Assembly: GCA_945861435.1 (NCBI GenBank)
Contig: CAMAUX010000007.1
Span: 62,001 to 126,000, forward strand
From: Chthoniobacter flavus
GTDB taxonomy: Bacteria; Verrucomicrobiota; Verrucomicrobiia; Chthoniobacterales; Chthoniobacteraceae
Length of the DNA: 64,000 nucleotides
Direction of reading: 5' to 3'
In this document: positions 1 to 9,480 of the stretch, piece by piece
Layout: the number at the start of each line of letters is the position of its first letter
Position numbering within the stretch: the stretch's first letter is position 1
The notes under the pieces: model-generated
Seen by the model: the letters and a program-made list of their open reading frames with translations, nothing else
The model's database searches: none
What the model was told of the DNA's origin: nothing
Translations under genes and position numbers: made by a program

Positions 1-258
1 CTTCTCGGGCATTCCCGCGACAAGGACCGGATCCGAGAGATCTTCATTTCGCGAAAGAAACTCGAAGGTATCGAGACGGTACCCGCCTTTTTGTTCCGCC
101 GCACCGTGGCACGTCTGGCATTGCTCCAAAAGAATCGGCGCGATCTGCGCGCGAAAGCTCACGGGGTCTGGCCCGGCTTTCACGTCCCCAACACACGCCA
201 CGATCAAGCACAGCATGAGGACCGTGTTCCCTTTCAAGTTTGGCGCACTCAGCAGCAT
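1..258 (-). CDS. Planctomycete-type cytochrome c (PSCyt1-like) domain protein, 3' part off the left edge
   Basis: Own translation from the ATG at 258 on the minus strand: MLLSAPNLKGNTVLMLCLIVACVGDVKAGPDPVSFRAQIAPILLEQCQTCHGAAEQKGGYRLDTFEFLSRNEDLSDPVLVAGMPEK. Has a signal-peptide-like start and a CQTCHG heme motif; open to the window edge. Absent from the ORF track. Confidence 0.8.
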   Translation of the reverse strand, partial: MLLSAPNLKGNTVLMLCLIVACVGDVKAGPDPVSFRAQIAPILLEQCQTCHGAAEQKGGYRLDTFEFLSRNEDLSDPVLVAGMPEK

Positions 259-296
259 GGCTCGGATCGGTGATGTGATGGTCGGTGCGCCGGCCC

Positions 297-2774
297 TTAA
301 TGACGAAACACAAACTCGCGAAGGTTCAGCACAGACCATGCAATGTCTTCGATGCCACTGTCGCGGTCCGCTCTGCCGGAAAGATACGCCTTGGCCTTGG
401 CCAGCTCAACCTCACCCGGATACCGGCAAAGCGCCGCAAGATACAGGTGCGTGATGATCTCCTCATCGCTCTTATTCTGCGCAGCCATCTCCTTCAAAAA
501 CTTGCCACCCCCGTTTTTGAGCCGGGACTCCACTGTCTGACTGTTCGAGAGCTGCAGAGCCTGCGTCAGACTCGGCTGGCCCTGGCGTTCGCAAGCGCAC
601 GAACTCTGCCGCGTCGGCTGCCCAAAGGCGCTCAGAAACGTGTTGTTGGGCTGGGGCGCCGGCAACTGCGTTGCAGGCGTCCCAATGGGAAGATTCCCAA
701 ACCGCTCGGGACTCCCCGTCACCCGGCAGACCGCGTCCAGCAACTGCTCCGCAGTCAGGATGGTCTGTTGCGCGTGAGAAAAGTTCTTCTCGTCCGATCG
801 GTTGAAATCATTGGAACGTGAACTCGCCTGATAAGTGCGGCTGTTCAGAATCGTCCGCAAAATGTGCCGCCGATCAAATTGGTGCTCGGTAAAGTCAGCA
901 GCCAAGGCATCAAGCAGCTCCGGATTGGTCGGCGGATTGGATTCACGAAAATCGTCGATCGGTTCCACAATTCCGCGTCCCAGCAACTGCCACCAAATCC
1001 GGTTCACCTCCACCCTCGCGAAGAATGGGTTCTGAGGGGCGGTAAGCCAGTCGGCAAAAGCAGCAAGACGGTCGGCGTCGGGAGGCAGGGCCATCTCACC
1101 AGCACCCGGAGCCCATGGCTTCATCGTGCGTCCGGTGCGGGGTTGGGTGATCTCACCGCGGCGCGCGAGGAAGACGAGCGTCTCATCAGCGCGAGCGCCC
1201 TTCCTGCGCTGCACCCGCTCGAAGAACGCGCCCAGCCCGTAGTAATTGTCCTGAGTCCAACGCTCGAACGGATGGTTGTGGCACTTCGCGCACTGCACAC
1301 GCGCACCCAGAAAAATCTGAGCCGTCATCTCCGTGGCCTCAGCCGTGTTAGCAGTGGTGCGGAAGAAGCCGGCCTGCGGCTTCTCCAAAGTGCTCCCCTG
1401 CGTGGTGAGCAATTCTCTGGCAAACCGGTCATAGGGAACGTTGTCCTCCCACGCCTTCACCAGCCATGCATGATACTTGTGCGTGCCCGGTTCCGAGACG
1501 GCAGCAGCGTTGAGCCGAAGCAGATCGCCCCACTTGAATGCCCAGAAGCGCGCAAAATCGGCTCCCGCCAGAAGCGAATCAATCAACGCCGCACGCTTGT
1601 CCGGCCGACCATCCGCAAGGAAAGCCTTGGTCACCTCAACGCTCGGAAGCAACCCGGCGACGTCCTGCGAAACACGCCGGATGAACTCCGTGTCCGTGCA
1701 CGTTGCAGACGGAAGATATTGGAGCAGCCGGAGTCTTTTGAAAACCAGCGTGTCCACGTAATTGGCCGGCGCAGGCGCCTTCCACTCGAAGCCCGGCACA
1801 TCCCGCACAAAGGTCAGATAACAGGTCTCCACATTCTCCAAGAAACGCACCGAAATCCCCACCTGCCCCCGGCCCGCACCGACAACAAGCCCGCTCGGGC
1901 CGACCGTGGCGACGGCCTCCTCGGAGCTCGAGTACATGGCCAGCCGGGTGATGTCCCTCTGCGAGCCGTCGCTGAAATCCGCCGTCACACGCAGTTGCTG
2001 CGTATGCGCAGGCCATTTCAAAGTACGGCGCAACGCCGGATCCACCCGGATGCCCGTGAGCTTCGGTGCGCTCTCTGGCTCAAACTGACAGCCCTGTTGA
2101 ATCCAGTGGAGCAGCAGCCGATAGGACTCGTCTTCCTCCTTGAGCTTCTGTCCCCCGCGGTGCGCCACCTTCATCAGCGGCTTGCGCAAGAGCAGGCTCG
2201 ACTCGGGCTCAGGCAGGTTGATGCGCCGATTAAGGAAATCCCGGGTCAGCGCAATTTTGTCAGCCTCAGGATCAAAGGCCACCATCGACAGCGCAAAGCC
2301 CCCCTTGCCGCTCGGAGCACCATGGCAGCCGCCAGAGTTGCAGCCACTCTTTGAAAGCGCCGCGAGCGCGCCGTAATGAAAGGAAATCTGCTCCGGTGTC
2401 CCCTGGCCGGAAACCAGCACCGGCACGCGCTGCTCCAACTCTCCCACCCGCACGATCAGCTCCGTGCTTCCATCCGCCACGGGCAGCACCAGCGCTCCAT
2501 CCATGCGGATGATCCCCTCCGAGCCCGCCCTCAGCTGCGCCGCCCTCGTCAGATCCTGCACTGTTCCGTCGGAATAAATACCCGTGACGACCATCTGCAC
2601 TTGTTGCAGCGGCGTGCTCAGCTTCACCGCCGCCGGGGTAATCTCCACCTTCTCCGGATGCCCGATTTTCACCGGTTCAAGGGCAACAACGGGCTTGTCC
2701 ATTTCAGGCTGCTCCGCGCCGAATAATTGACCCGCTAAATACAGAAGACAGAACAGCAACCGGATCGCCTTCAT
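297..2774 (-). CDS. DUF1549/DUF1553 domain protein with Ig-like (BIG2-type) region
   Basis: 825 aa, signal peptide; SGCNSGGCHG near the N-terminal half, VQCAKCHNHPFERWTQDNYYGLGAFF typical of DUF1549, and a C-terminal DUF1553-like region (EVNRIWWQLLGRGIVEPIDDFRESNPPTNPELLDALAADF). Confidence 0.9.
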   Translation of the reverse strand: MKAIRLLFCLLYLAGQLFGAEQPEMDKPVVALEPVKIGHPEKVEITPAAVKLSTPLQQVQMVVTGIYSDGTVQDLTRAAQLRAGSEGIIRMDGALVLPVADGSTELIVRVGELEQRVPVLVSGQGTPEQISFHYGALAALSKSGCNSGGCHGAPSGKGGFALSMVAFDPEADKIALTRDFLNRRINLPEPESSLLLRKPLMKVAHRGGQKLKEEDESYRLLLHWIQQGCQFEPESAPKLTGIRVDPALRRTLKWPAHTQQLRVTADFSDGSQRDITRLAMYSSSEEAVATVGPSGLVVGAGRGQVGISVRFLENVETCYLTFVRDVPGFEWKAPAPANYVDTLVFKRLRLLQYLPSATCTDTEFIRRVSQDVAGLLPSVEVTKAFLADGRPDKRAALIDSLLAGADFARFWAFKWGDLLRLNAAAVSEPGTHKYHAWLVKAWEDNVPYDRFARELLTTQGSTLEKPQAGFFRTTANTAEATEMTAQIFLGARVQCAKCHNHPFERWTQDNYYGLGAFFERVQRRKGARADETLVFLARRGEITQPRTGRTMKPWAPGAGEMALPPDADRLAAFADWLTAPQNPFFARVEVNRIWWQLLGRGIVEPIDDFRESNPPTNPELLDALAADFTEHQFDRRHILRTILNSRTYQASSRSNDFNRSDEKNFSHAQQTILTAEQLLDAVCRVTGSPERFGNLPIGTPATQLPAPQPNNTFLSAFGQPTRQSSCACERQGQPSLTQALQLSNSQTVESRLKNGGGKFLKEMAAQNKSDEEIITHLYLAALCRYPGEVELAKAKAYLSGRADRDSGIEDIAWSVLNLREFVFRH

Positions 2775-5161
2775 TTTCCAACCTCCAGAGCGACGGGCTT
2801 TGCCTCGACTGCAACATCCACACCCTTGATCCGGGTAACTCCCGAGATCATCAGCGACTCGGAACGCGGGTCGCCAATGCCCGCATCAGCACTGAGCTCG
2901 ACCGTGACCTCGTTCATCCCGGCGGGAATCTGGAGGGAGTCCGGTCCGGAAACACCCGAGGGAAGTTTACCAAGGCGCACGGTGATCGGCTGCGAGTCGT
3001 CTTCCGCGTAACGGGTCGCCACGATCTTGAGCTTCTGCCGCCCGCCCGCAGCCAGCGGACCGCCCATGACTCCGGAAAGCCCCAGCGGCTGCACCACATG
3101 CAGCGGCACGTGGGAAAGCCGGACATCCTTGTGCACACCCTTGAAGTCAGCACTCGCAACGACCTCAAAGGTGTGGGCGCCAACGGCGATCGTTTCCGGC
3201 CCCGTCACTTCGCAGATGAAATCCACCTGCCCCTTGATCCGCCCGCCCCTGCCCGACTCGGCGCGGATGGCGACACCCTCCGGAAGACCGACGAATTTGA
3301 ACTGAGCATTCCCATCGAACGCCGCGTCAATCGACGTCTGCCGAACCACAAAGGAACGTTTCCCGACTAATGTGGGTAATTCCACAACAGGCGAAGCCAG
3401 CTCGATCTTGAAGAAATCGGGAGCATCTGGCCCCACACAGATGGGAAACGTTTCCCGCAGAAGCCGGGGAGGAAAGGGCATGGACAGAAGCGCCAGCGAC
3501 ACCTGGTCCTTCGGCGCTTTATTTGCATCCGCTTTCGGGCCCGTAGCCACAGCACTCACCACCTCTTCGCCTTCCGTCGCTTTTCCAATAATCCGCACAT
3601 GGTAAAAGGCGCCCGACTGCACGTCGCTCGGAACAAACACCTGGAGCAGCGTTTCATTTTTCCCCCTCTCGATCACGTGCTGTTCCAACCGCATCTCTGA
3701 AGGAAGAGGCCTGCCATCACCGCTGGCCAGTTCGAGAGTAATTGGGCCGTTCACCCCACGACGTTGGGCCGTGATTTTTGTGCTGAAGGATCCTCCCTTT
3801 GCCGCAAGGAAGCGGTCTGAGGCCGCGCTCAATTCAAACCCCTTGGCGCCCCACTTTTCCAACCGAAGGCCATACACAAACTCGCCGCCACCCCTGCGCG
3901 CAATATCTTCAATCTGGATTTTGTAAGAGCCATCCCTCGGCGCTTTGAAATTCAAAGCCACGTCCCCCTGCACCCCAGCTGTGCCGGCATCATTCTCGGC
4001 CACAATGGCTCCCTTCTCGTCAGTCGCCGCGACGTAAAGGACGGCTGGCGAGCCGATGTCTCGCGTCAGCGGAGTAAGGGTGAAGCGCTCGTCTTTCTTT
4101 GCCGCAATCTGAATTACATCCCGCTCGCCGACCCGCGCCAGACGTCCCGCAAACACACTGGGAACAGGAACCAACTGGACGGACGGGGAACCCGGCTGTT
4201 CTGCCTCCAGAACCACCGGCCCCCGCTCCACCCTCAAAACACCAAATGAGGCAGGCTTGTCTGACGCAAATCGCACTGGCACAGAAAGGATTCCATCCGG
4301 CTGCATCGGCGCCTGCACCTCCATTGGAGCAAGAGTCTCACCCCCCGCTCCGCTCACCCGCAGAGACACCTTGGCTCCGGCCTCCGCCACCGGTGGGAAG
4401 ACTGTGGTGAGCAGCGGAAAATCACCAATGCGCAGATGGTAAAAGCGCTCAGCACCACCACCGAAAGACGCGTCCCGGATTTCGAGAATGATCGGTTCTC
4501 CATCGGGCGCTGTGTAACGCAGACGACAGTCTCCAGATAATCCCTGGGTGTCATCTGCGCGGGCTAGTTCCTTACCCCTCGCATCCAGAAGGCGCAGGAC
4601 CGGGTCCATCTTAGAACCAATCCGGCCTGCATACACCTCCACCGACAGCGCTTCTCCTTGCTTGGGTGAAAGCCGGTAAAAATCCGAGCCGCCGGTATCC
4701 GAAGCACCTTCGAGCGCTGTGGGAATCGTGAGCTTCTGGGCATTCTCCACGGAGGTGTTCTTGGTCGACTTCACAACCACAGGCAGCTCGTCGACGAGAA
4801 ACAGCAGCGGCCCTGAAAAGCCCGTGGCTGTGGGAAGACGCAGGAACGCAATTCCCAGCGGCGCGCTCGGGGAAAGGGAAAGCTTGGCTGTGACACTGCG
4901 CCCATCCTGCTTGGCACTCTTGCCGTCCTTGCCTGCGGGCGCAGTTTCCCAATCCGTGGTGGAATCAAAGCTCGTCCAGATTTTCCCGGGCTTCAGCAGA
5001 TCTTTCCCGTGCAAAGTAAGAGACACCGTCTCCCCCGGACGCGCCGAGTACGGCAGCACCCGGGTTAATTCCGGAGACTGCCCAAAGCTGCTCGCTGCGT
5101 GTCCCAATAGCGCAGCCATCCCCGGCAGGGAAAAGCGGAGGATGTCGCGCATGCAGGCCAT
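2771..5161 (-). CDS. Pre-peptidase C-terminal domain-type secreted protein of the DUF1501/DUF1553 cluster
   Basis: Start chosen at the internal Met (MACMRDILRFSLPGMAALLGHAASSFGQ); repeated beta-sandwich-like PPC segments (DFYRLSPKQGEALSVEVYAGRIGSKMDPVLRLLDARGKELARADD). Confidence 0.75.
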   Translation of the reverse strand: MACMRDILRFSLPGMAALLGHAASSFGQSPELTRVLPYSARPGETVSLTLHGKDLLKPGKIWTSFDSTTDWETAPAGKDGKSAKQDGRSVTAKLSLSPSAPLGIAFLRLPTATGFSGPLLFLVDELPVVVKSTKNTSVENAQKLTIPTALEGASDTGGSDFYRLSPKQGEALSVEVYAGRIGSKMDPVLRLLDARGKELARADDTQGLSGDCRLRYTAPDGEPIILEIRDASFGGGAERFYHLRIGDFPLLTTVFPPVAEAGAKVSLRVSGAGGETLAPMEVQAPMQPDGILSVPVRFASDKPASFGVLRVERGPVVLEAEQPGSPSVQLVPVPSVFAGRLARVGERDVIQIAAKKDERFTLTPLTRDIGSPAVLYVAATDEKGAIVAENDAGTAGVQGDVALNFKAPRDGSYKIQIEDIARRGGGEFVYGLRLEKWGAKGFELSAASDRFLAAKGGSFSTKITAQRRGVNGPITLELASGDGRPLPSEMRLEQHVIERGKNETLLQVFVPSDVQSGAFYHVRIIGKATEGEEVVSAVATGPKADANKAPKDQVSLALLSMPFPPRLLRETFPICVGPDAPDFFKIELASPVVELPTLVGKRSFVVRQTSIDAAFDGNAQFKFVGLPEGVAIRAESGRGGRIKGQVDFICEVTGPETIAVGAHTFEVVASADFKGVHKDVRLSHVPLHVVQPLGLSGVMGGPLAAGGRQKLKIVATRYAEDDSQPITVRLGKLPSGVSGPDSLQIPAGMNEVTVELSADAGIGDPRSESLMISGVTRIKGVDVAVEAKPVALEVGK

Positions 5162-5207
5162 TAGTCTCAGTGGCTCCGTGGCTCTCAGAAAGAAGAGCTG
5201 CAAAACC

Positions 5208-6710
5208 TCAGACCAGCCCCCGAATAACCTCGCCCTTCTTCGCCAGAAAAATCGGGCGTCCGTCCGGCGTGAAGAGCGGCTTCTCCCGGTCAATGCCAAG
5301 AAACTCGTAGACCGTTGCGGCGTAATCTTCAGGTGTGTAGGGCTTCTCCGTCACATATCCCCCCTCGCTGTCGGTCTCCCCGATGATCTGCCCGCCGGGA
5401 ACGCCCGCGCCCGCAAAAGCGATGGAATAGGCATTGGGCCAGTGATCGCGGCCCTTGGTCTTGTTCAGGCGCGGCGTGCGGCCGAATTCAGTGACGAAAC
5501 AAACCAGCGTGTCGTGAAGCAGCCCGCGCTGATCCATGTCCTCGATGAGCGCACTAAAAGCCTGATCCGTGGAGCCCATCATCCACCAGGTGCCGATCCC
5601 ATACCGGCCCACTCCGCCCTGGGCGCCCGCAAGATTACAGGTGCCGTTGGCGTAGATGTAGTCGTGGTGATCCCAGTTGAGATTGCTGCCGCCGGGGGTC
5701 TTGTCGCTCAGAGGCTCCCGCACATCGACAGTCACAAACCGCACGCCCGATTCGATGAGCTTCCGCCCCACCAGATAACACTGCCCGCGGTGACCGCGCC
5801 CGTAACGTTCCCGGATATTATCCGGTTCGCTCGTGAGATCGAAGGCCCCCATGGTGCCGGGGTTGGTCAGGAGATTTTCCGCTTGGTCGTAAAACGACTT
5901 CATCGCCTCCGACGCACGAGTCGCCTCCGTCGCCAATCCAATGTCCAGACTGCTGAGAAGATCGCGCCGGTCCTTGAACCGCCGTTCATCAATGCCCGTG
6001 GTGAAACTGAGATTCGGCACCTTCCATTTGGGATCGGCAAGATTGGCGCCCGTCGTCTTGAACGCAGCGAAACTCGGAGGCAGATAGCCGGTGCGGGTCA
6101 TGGCCGCCTGCTCATGATTTCCCGGAACCATGATGTAAGGAGGCAGATAGCCACAGTCGCTCCCCGAGCGGAAAGCCACCACACTGCCAATATCCGGCAT
6201 CTCCACGGGGCCGCCGGGAACTTCTCCCGAGAGGATGTACTGGGTGCCCCGGGGATGATCGTCCACCTTGATCTTGTGGTACATCGACCGCACCACCGCC
6301 AGTTTGTCCGCCACCTTGGCGGTCTTCGCCAGCAACTCAGTAAACTGCATCCCAGGCACCTTGGTGCCGATCGGCTTGAAGATACTCCGGTGCTCGGCGG
6401 GCGCATTGGGCTTGGGATCCCAGGTGTCCATGTGTGAGAGCCCGCCCTGCTCAAGAATCACCAGAACGCGCTTCGCTCTCCCGAAGTGTTTCCCCTGTCC
6501 GGCGCCCACTCCTGCACCAAAAAGTCGACTGCCACCGAGAGCCCCAAGAACCCCGCCCAGCCCCAGTCCTACAAAACTGCGCGCCCCGCGATTGAGCAGG
6601 CAGCGCCTCGTAATCCCCTCACGCAATGCAGAGGGGATCCCCGCAGCGGGTTCCTGATCGGGGACGGTAGATTTTGGATGAGGCACCACATCTGAGTTAA
6701 TCCACGACAT
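5208..6710 (-). CDS. DUF1501 domain-containing protein with probable Tat signal
   Basis: Contains LVILEQGGLSHMDTWDPKPNAPAEHRSIFKPI and VCFVTEFGRTPRLNKTKGRDHWPNAYSIAFAGAGVPGGQIIGETD, hallmarks of DUF1501; N-terminal TRRCLLNRGARSFVGLGLGGVLGALGG resembles a Tat signal. Confidence 0.92.
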   Translation of the reverse strand: MSWINSDVVPHPKSTVPDQEPAAGIPSALREGITRRCLLNRGARSFVGLGLGGVLGALGGSRLFGAGVGAGQGKHFGRAKRVLVILEQGGLSHMDTWDPKPNAPAEHRSIFKPIGTKVPGMQFTELLAKTAKVADKLAVVRSMYHKIKVDDHPRGTQYILSGEVPGGPVEMPDIGSVVAFRSGSDCGYLPPYIMVPGNHEQAAMTRTGYLPPSFAAFKTTGANLADPKWKVPNLSFTTGIDERRFKDRRDLLSSLDIGLATEATRASEAMKSFYDQAENLLTNPGTMGAFDLTSEPDNIRERYGRGHRGQCYLVGRKLIESGVRFVTVDVREPLSDKTPGGSNLNWDHHDYIYANGTCNLAGAQGGVGRYGIGTWWMMGSTDQAFSALIEDMDQRGLLHDTLVCFVTEFGRTPRLNKTKGRDHWPNAYSIAFAGAGVPGGQIIGETDSEGGYVTEKPYTPEDYAATVYEFLGIDREKPLFTPDGRPIFLAKKGEVIRGLV

Positions 6711-7175
6711 CTAGTCTTTGCTAGTGGGTAAAACGCACCGACTTGCGCAACCGCTTCCGCCCGATACCAAACACCAAGAAGGTCACCCTTGAGCGCGCTT
6801 TCAGCAGCCACGCACTGCAGGGGCCTGCTGTTGGAGCTCATCGAAACATCCCGATCCTTCCACCACTCCCCCGCACTCCCCCACAGGCAAGGCTCTCACA
6901 CAAGGGTACAAAGCCACCAAGGACAGAAAGAGAGACGCACGCAAGGGACAGGCAATGTTTCCACTTGGTCGCGATCTCGCGCCCCATGCACGGGTGGGTG
7001 CGACTCCGGTGCTTCCCTACGTCCACTTCGCAGATCGAGATCCCTCGCCCCGGGAAAATAAAAAAGCCAAGGCCCACGCCACCAACAACTCGGTGATCGC
7101 CAAGGACAGCCCACGAAAAAACCAACCCCCCCGACATTCAGCGCCCCAACAACACGGCGCGGACTCGAGAAAAGA

Positions 7176-7700
7176 TCAGAACGGAATATCGTCCCCGGAC
7201 GCGTCCAGATCCGGATCCGCCGGAGGACGCTGCGGGGTCTGCGGCCGTGCGGCCGGACGGGTCGCAGGACGGCCCTCAGAATATCCGCCCTCCCCACCGC
7301 CACCGCCACCGCCACCGCCACCGCCACCGCCGCCGCCACCGCCGCCGCCGCCAGCACCGCCACCATCGCGCGAGCCGAGCAACTGCAATTGCTCACCCAC
7401 CACTCGCATCTTGCTGCGTTTCTGACCGCTGGCTTTGTCCTCCCACGTGTCGAGCTTCAGACGCCCCTCGATGAAAACTGGACGGCCCTTCTTTAAGTAA
7501 TCCCCTGCGATCTGAGCGACGCGCCCGAAGAGTTCCACGTCCACGAAGGTCGTTTCCTCCTGCTTCTCCCCGGCCTCGTTGGTCCAGTTCCGATTGATCG
7601 CAAGACCCAACTGGGCGATTGCGGTCCCTTTCGGCGTGAACTTAATCTCAGGATCCCGGGTCAGGTTCCCGATCAGCATTACCTTATTGAGATTGGCCAT
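7176..7700 (-). CDS. ssb: Single-stranded DNA-binding protein
   Basis: MANLNKVMLIGNLTRDPEIKFTPKGTAIAQLGLAINRNW OB-fold start; acidic C-terminal tip DASGDDIPF; poly-Gly linker. Confidence 0.97.
   Translation of the reverse strand: MANLNKVMLIGNLTRDPEIKFTPKGTAIAQLGLAINRNWTNEAGEKQEETTFVDVELFGRVAQIAGDYLKKGRPVFIEGRLKLDTWEDKASGQKRSKMRVVGEQLQLLGSRDGGGAGGGGGGGGGGGGGGGGGGGGEGGYSEGRPATRPAARPQTPQRPPADPDLDASGDDIPF
7295..7366. repeat. CCG/CCA trinucleotide tract encoding the poly-Gly linker of ssb
   Basis: Direct reading: near-perfect ccgcca/ccgccg repetition, in frame with ssb on the minus strand. Confidence 0.9.
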
Positions 7701-7845
7701 AGGGTGGAATCAGAGGGAGATGTAGGAACGGAAGGAATGATCCCGAAAAAAAGGGGGATCAGCAGCAAACCGAGCGGCAAACGCACTTTCACAAGGAAGA
7801 GGTTGGGTCACCGCTGGTTTACCGCCGGGCCTGTAAAAGCCCCAA

Positions 7846-8157
7846 TTAGCCGGCCGCCTGAACCTTCTTCGGGCGGAGCTTCTGATAGTGCTGACGGTAC
7901 ACTTCGCTGTCGAGTTTGAACTTCCCGCGCAGACGCGAGAGCAACTGCGGCTCAGCTTGGAAGATGAAGTTCACAAAGTAACCGCTGTCCAGTTCGCCCG
8001 CTGCGTAGCTGAACTTCCGGCGGTCCAGACGCTGTACGCTCTCCACGGCCGCGCCCTCCTTGGCGAGATCCTTCTCAAGGCGCTCGATGATTTCCTTGGC
8101 GCTCTCCTCGCTGCCCTTGGTGTTGAGGATCAGAAGCCCTTCGTATCGGTTTTTCAT
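7846..8157 (-). CDS. rpsF: 30S ribosomal protein S6
   Basis: MKNRYEGLLILNTKGSEESAKEIIERLEKDLAKEG...LDRRKFSYAAGELDSGYFVNFIFQAEP typical of S6. Confidence 0.93.
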   Translation of the reverse strand: MKNRYEGLLILNTKGSEESAKEIIERLEKDLAKEGAAVESVQRLDRRKFSYAAGELDSGYFVNFIFQAEPQLLSRLRGKFKLDSEVYRQHYQKLRPKKVQAAG

Positions 8158-8174
8158 GGTTTGGTTGGTGTGTG

Positions 8175-8720
8175 TTAGTTGTAAAGATTCATCGCGGTCT
8201 CAAGCCCCCGCTCCTGCACGCAGGCGACCGCGTCCGCGGCCCTCTCCAGCGCAGTCTCCAGTGGTGCCGCCTCCTCGTCCGAAAAGCGCCCCAGAACGTG
8301 CCCCACTGCCGCCCCGGTTGCCGCAGACCCAATCCCGATTCTCAACCTGGGAACCTCCAGCGTCCCCAAATGCTGAATAATCGACTTGAGCCCGTTGTGC
8401 CCTCCCGCGGAACCGCCGGCGCGCAGACGCAGCCTCCCTAGAGGCAGAGCCATGTCGTCCAGGACCACGAGCACCTCTGCCGGAGACACCCGGTGAAAAT
8501 CGCTCACCGACCGGAGCACCTCTCCGCTGAGGTTCATGTACGAAAGCGGCTTGCAAAGCAGGCTCGCCCCACGGCGACAAATGGAAGCTTTCCACGCCTT
8601 CTCCTCGCGAAAATCCGAACCCCACGCAGACGCAATCTTGTCGAGCACCATGAAGCCCACGTTGTGACGCGTCAGGCGATACTCCCTGCCCGGGTTTCCC
8701 AGCCCGACAATCAATCGCAT
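8175..8720 (-). CDS. pth: Peptidyl-tRNA hydrolase
   Basis: MRLIVGLGNPGREYRLTRHNVGFMVLD; KPLSYMNLSGE; GGSAGGHNGLKSIIQHLGT; all Pth signatures. Confidence 0.96.
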   Translation of the reverse strand: MRLIVGLGNPGREYRLTRHNVGFMVLDKIASAWGSDFREEKAWKASICRRGASLLCKPLSYMNLSGEVLRSVSDFHRVSPAEVLVVLDDMALPLGRLRLRAGGSAGGHNGLKSIIQHLGTLEVPRLRIGIGSAATGAAVGHVLGRFSDEEAAPLETALERAADAVACVQERGLETAMNLYN

Positions 8721-8808
8721 CGGCATCTGAAACCACAAGCCATCCAGCCGGATAGGCCGAAGAACAAGTGCTCCTCATGAAGGCTCGCAGTGAGTGCTCC
8801 GCGCGCGA

Positions 8809-9474
8809 CTATTTCTTACCAGCCGCGGCCGCAGCGGGCTTCTTTTCCTTGAGAACTTCAGGCTGCGCTGCGGCTCCGGTCGCGGCTTCCGCAGCAACCT
8901 CGGTCTTGGGCGCCGCCACATGCAGCACTGTGAGTTCGGAATGCGCGAGCGCAGAGACACCGCCGGGAAGCGGAAGATCGCGGACATGGATCGACTGCCC
9001 GACTTCCATGGCGGACACGTCAATCGCGATAAACTCAGGCAGATCCTTGGGAAGACAGGCCACCTCCACGGAGTGCATGTTAACCTCGAGCAATCCACCC
9101 CCGGAGCGCACTCCGATGGCTTCACCCATCACACGGACAGGCACATGGGTGTGCAACTCCTCGTCTGCATTCACCGCATGGAAATCCACATGGAGCACAT
9201 TGCGCCTCACCGCATGGTGCTGCACCTCCTGAATCAGCGCCAGACGACTGCTGACCTGCGCCCCGTCGGCGATCTCCAACTCCACAAGCACGTTCTCGCT
9301 CGTCGCGCGACTGAGCAGGGTCTCAATCTCCTTTGCCACCAACTGCAGGTTCAGCGGTTGCTGCGTCCTGCCATAAATCACGGCAGGAACGAACCCATTG
9401 TGCTTGATTTTCTTCACCGCAGTGCGCCCCACCTGAGTGCGCGCCTGCGCCTTGAGTTTGATTTGCTTAGCCAT
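8809..9474 (-). CDS. rplY: 50S ribosomal protein L25/Ctc family
   Basis: MAKQIKLKAQARTQVGRTAVKKIKHNGFVPAVIYGRTQQPLNLQL; C-terminal TL5/CTC-like domain. Confidence 0.92.
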   Translation of the reverse strand: MAKQIKLKAQARTQVGRTAVKKIKHNGFVPAVIYGRTQQPLNLQLVAKEIETLLSRATSENVLVELEIADGAQVSSRLALIQEVQHHAVRRNVLHVDFHAVNADEELHTHVPVRVMGEAIGVRSGGGLLEVNMHSVEVACLPKDLPEFIAIDVSAMEVGQSIHVRDLPLPGGVSALAHSELTVLHVAAPKTEVAAEAATGAAAQPEVLKEKKPAAAAAGKK

Positions 9475-9480
9475 AAGATT

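Noticed and set aside
864-2354. 496-aa plus-strand ORF
   Set aside because: Antisense to the DUF1549/DUF1553 gene; no recognisable domain.
4719-6437. 572-aa plus-strand ORF
   Set aside because: Antisense to the PPC-domain and DUF1501 genes; composition artefact.
6955-7425. Pro/His-rich ORFs over the CCG/CCA tract
   Set aside because: Alternative-frame readings of the ssb poly-Gly repeat.
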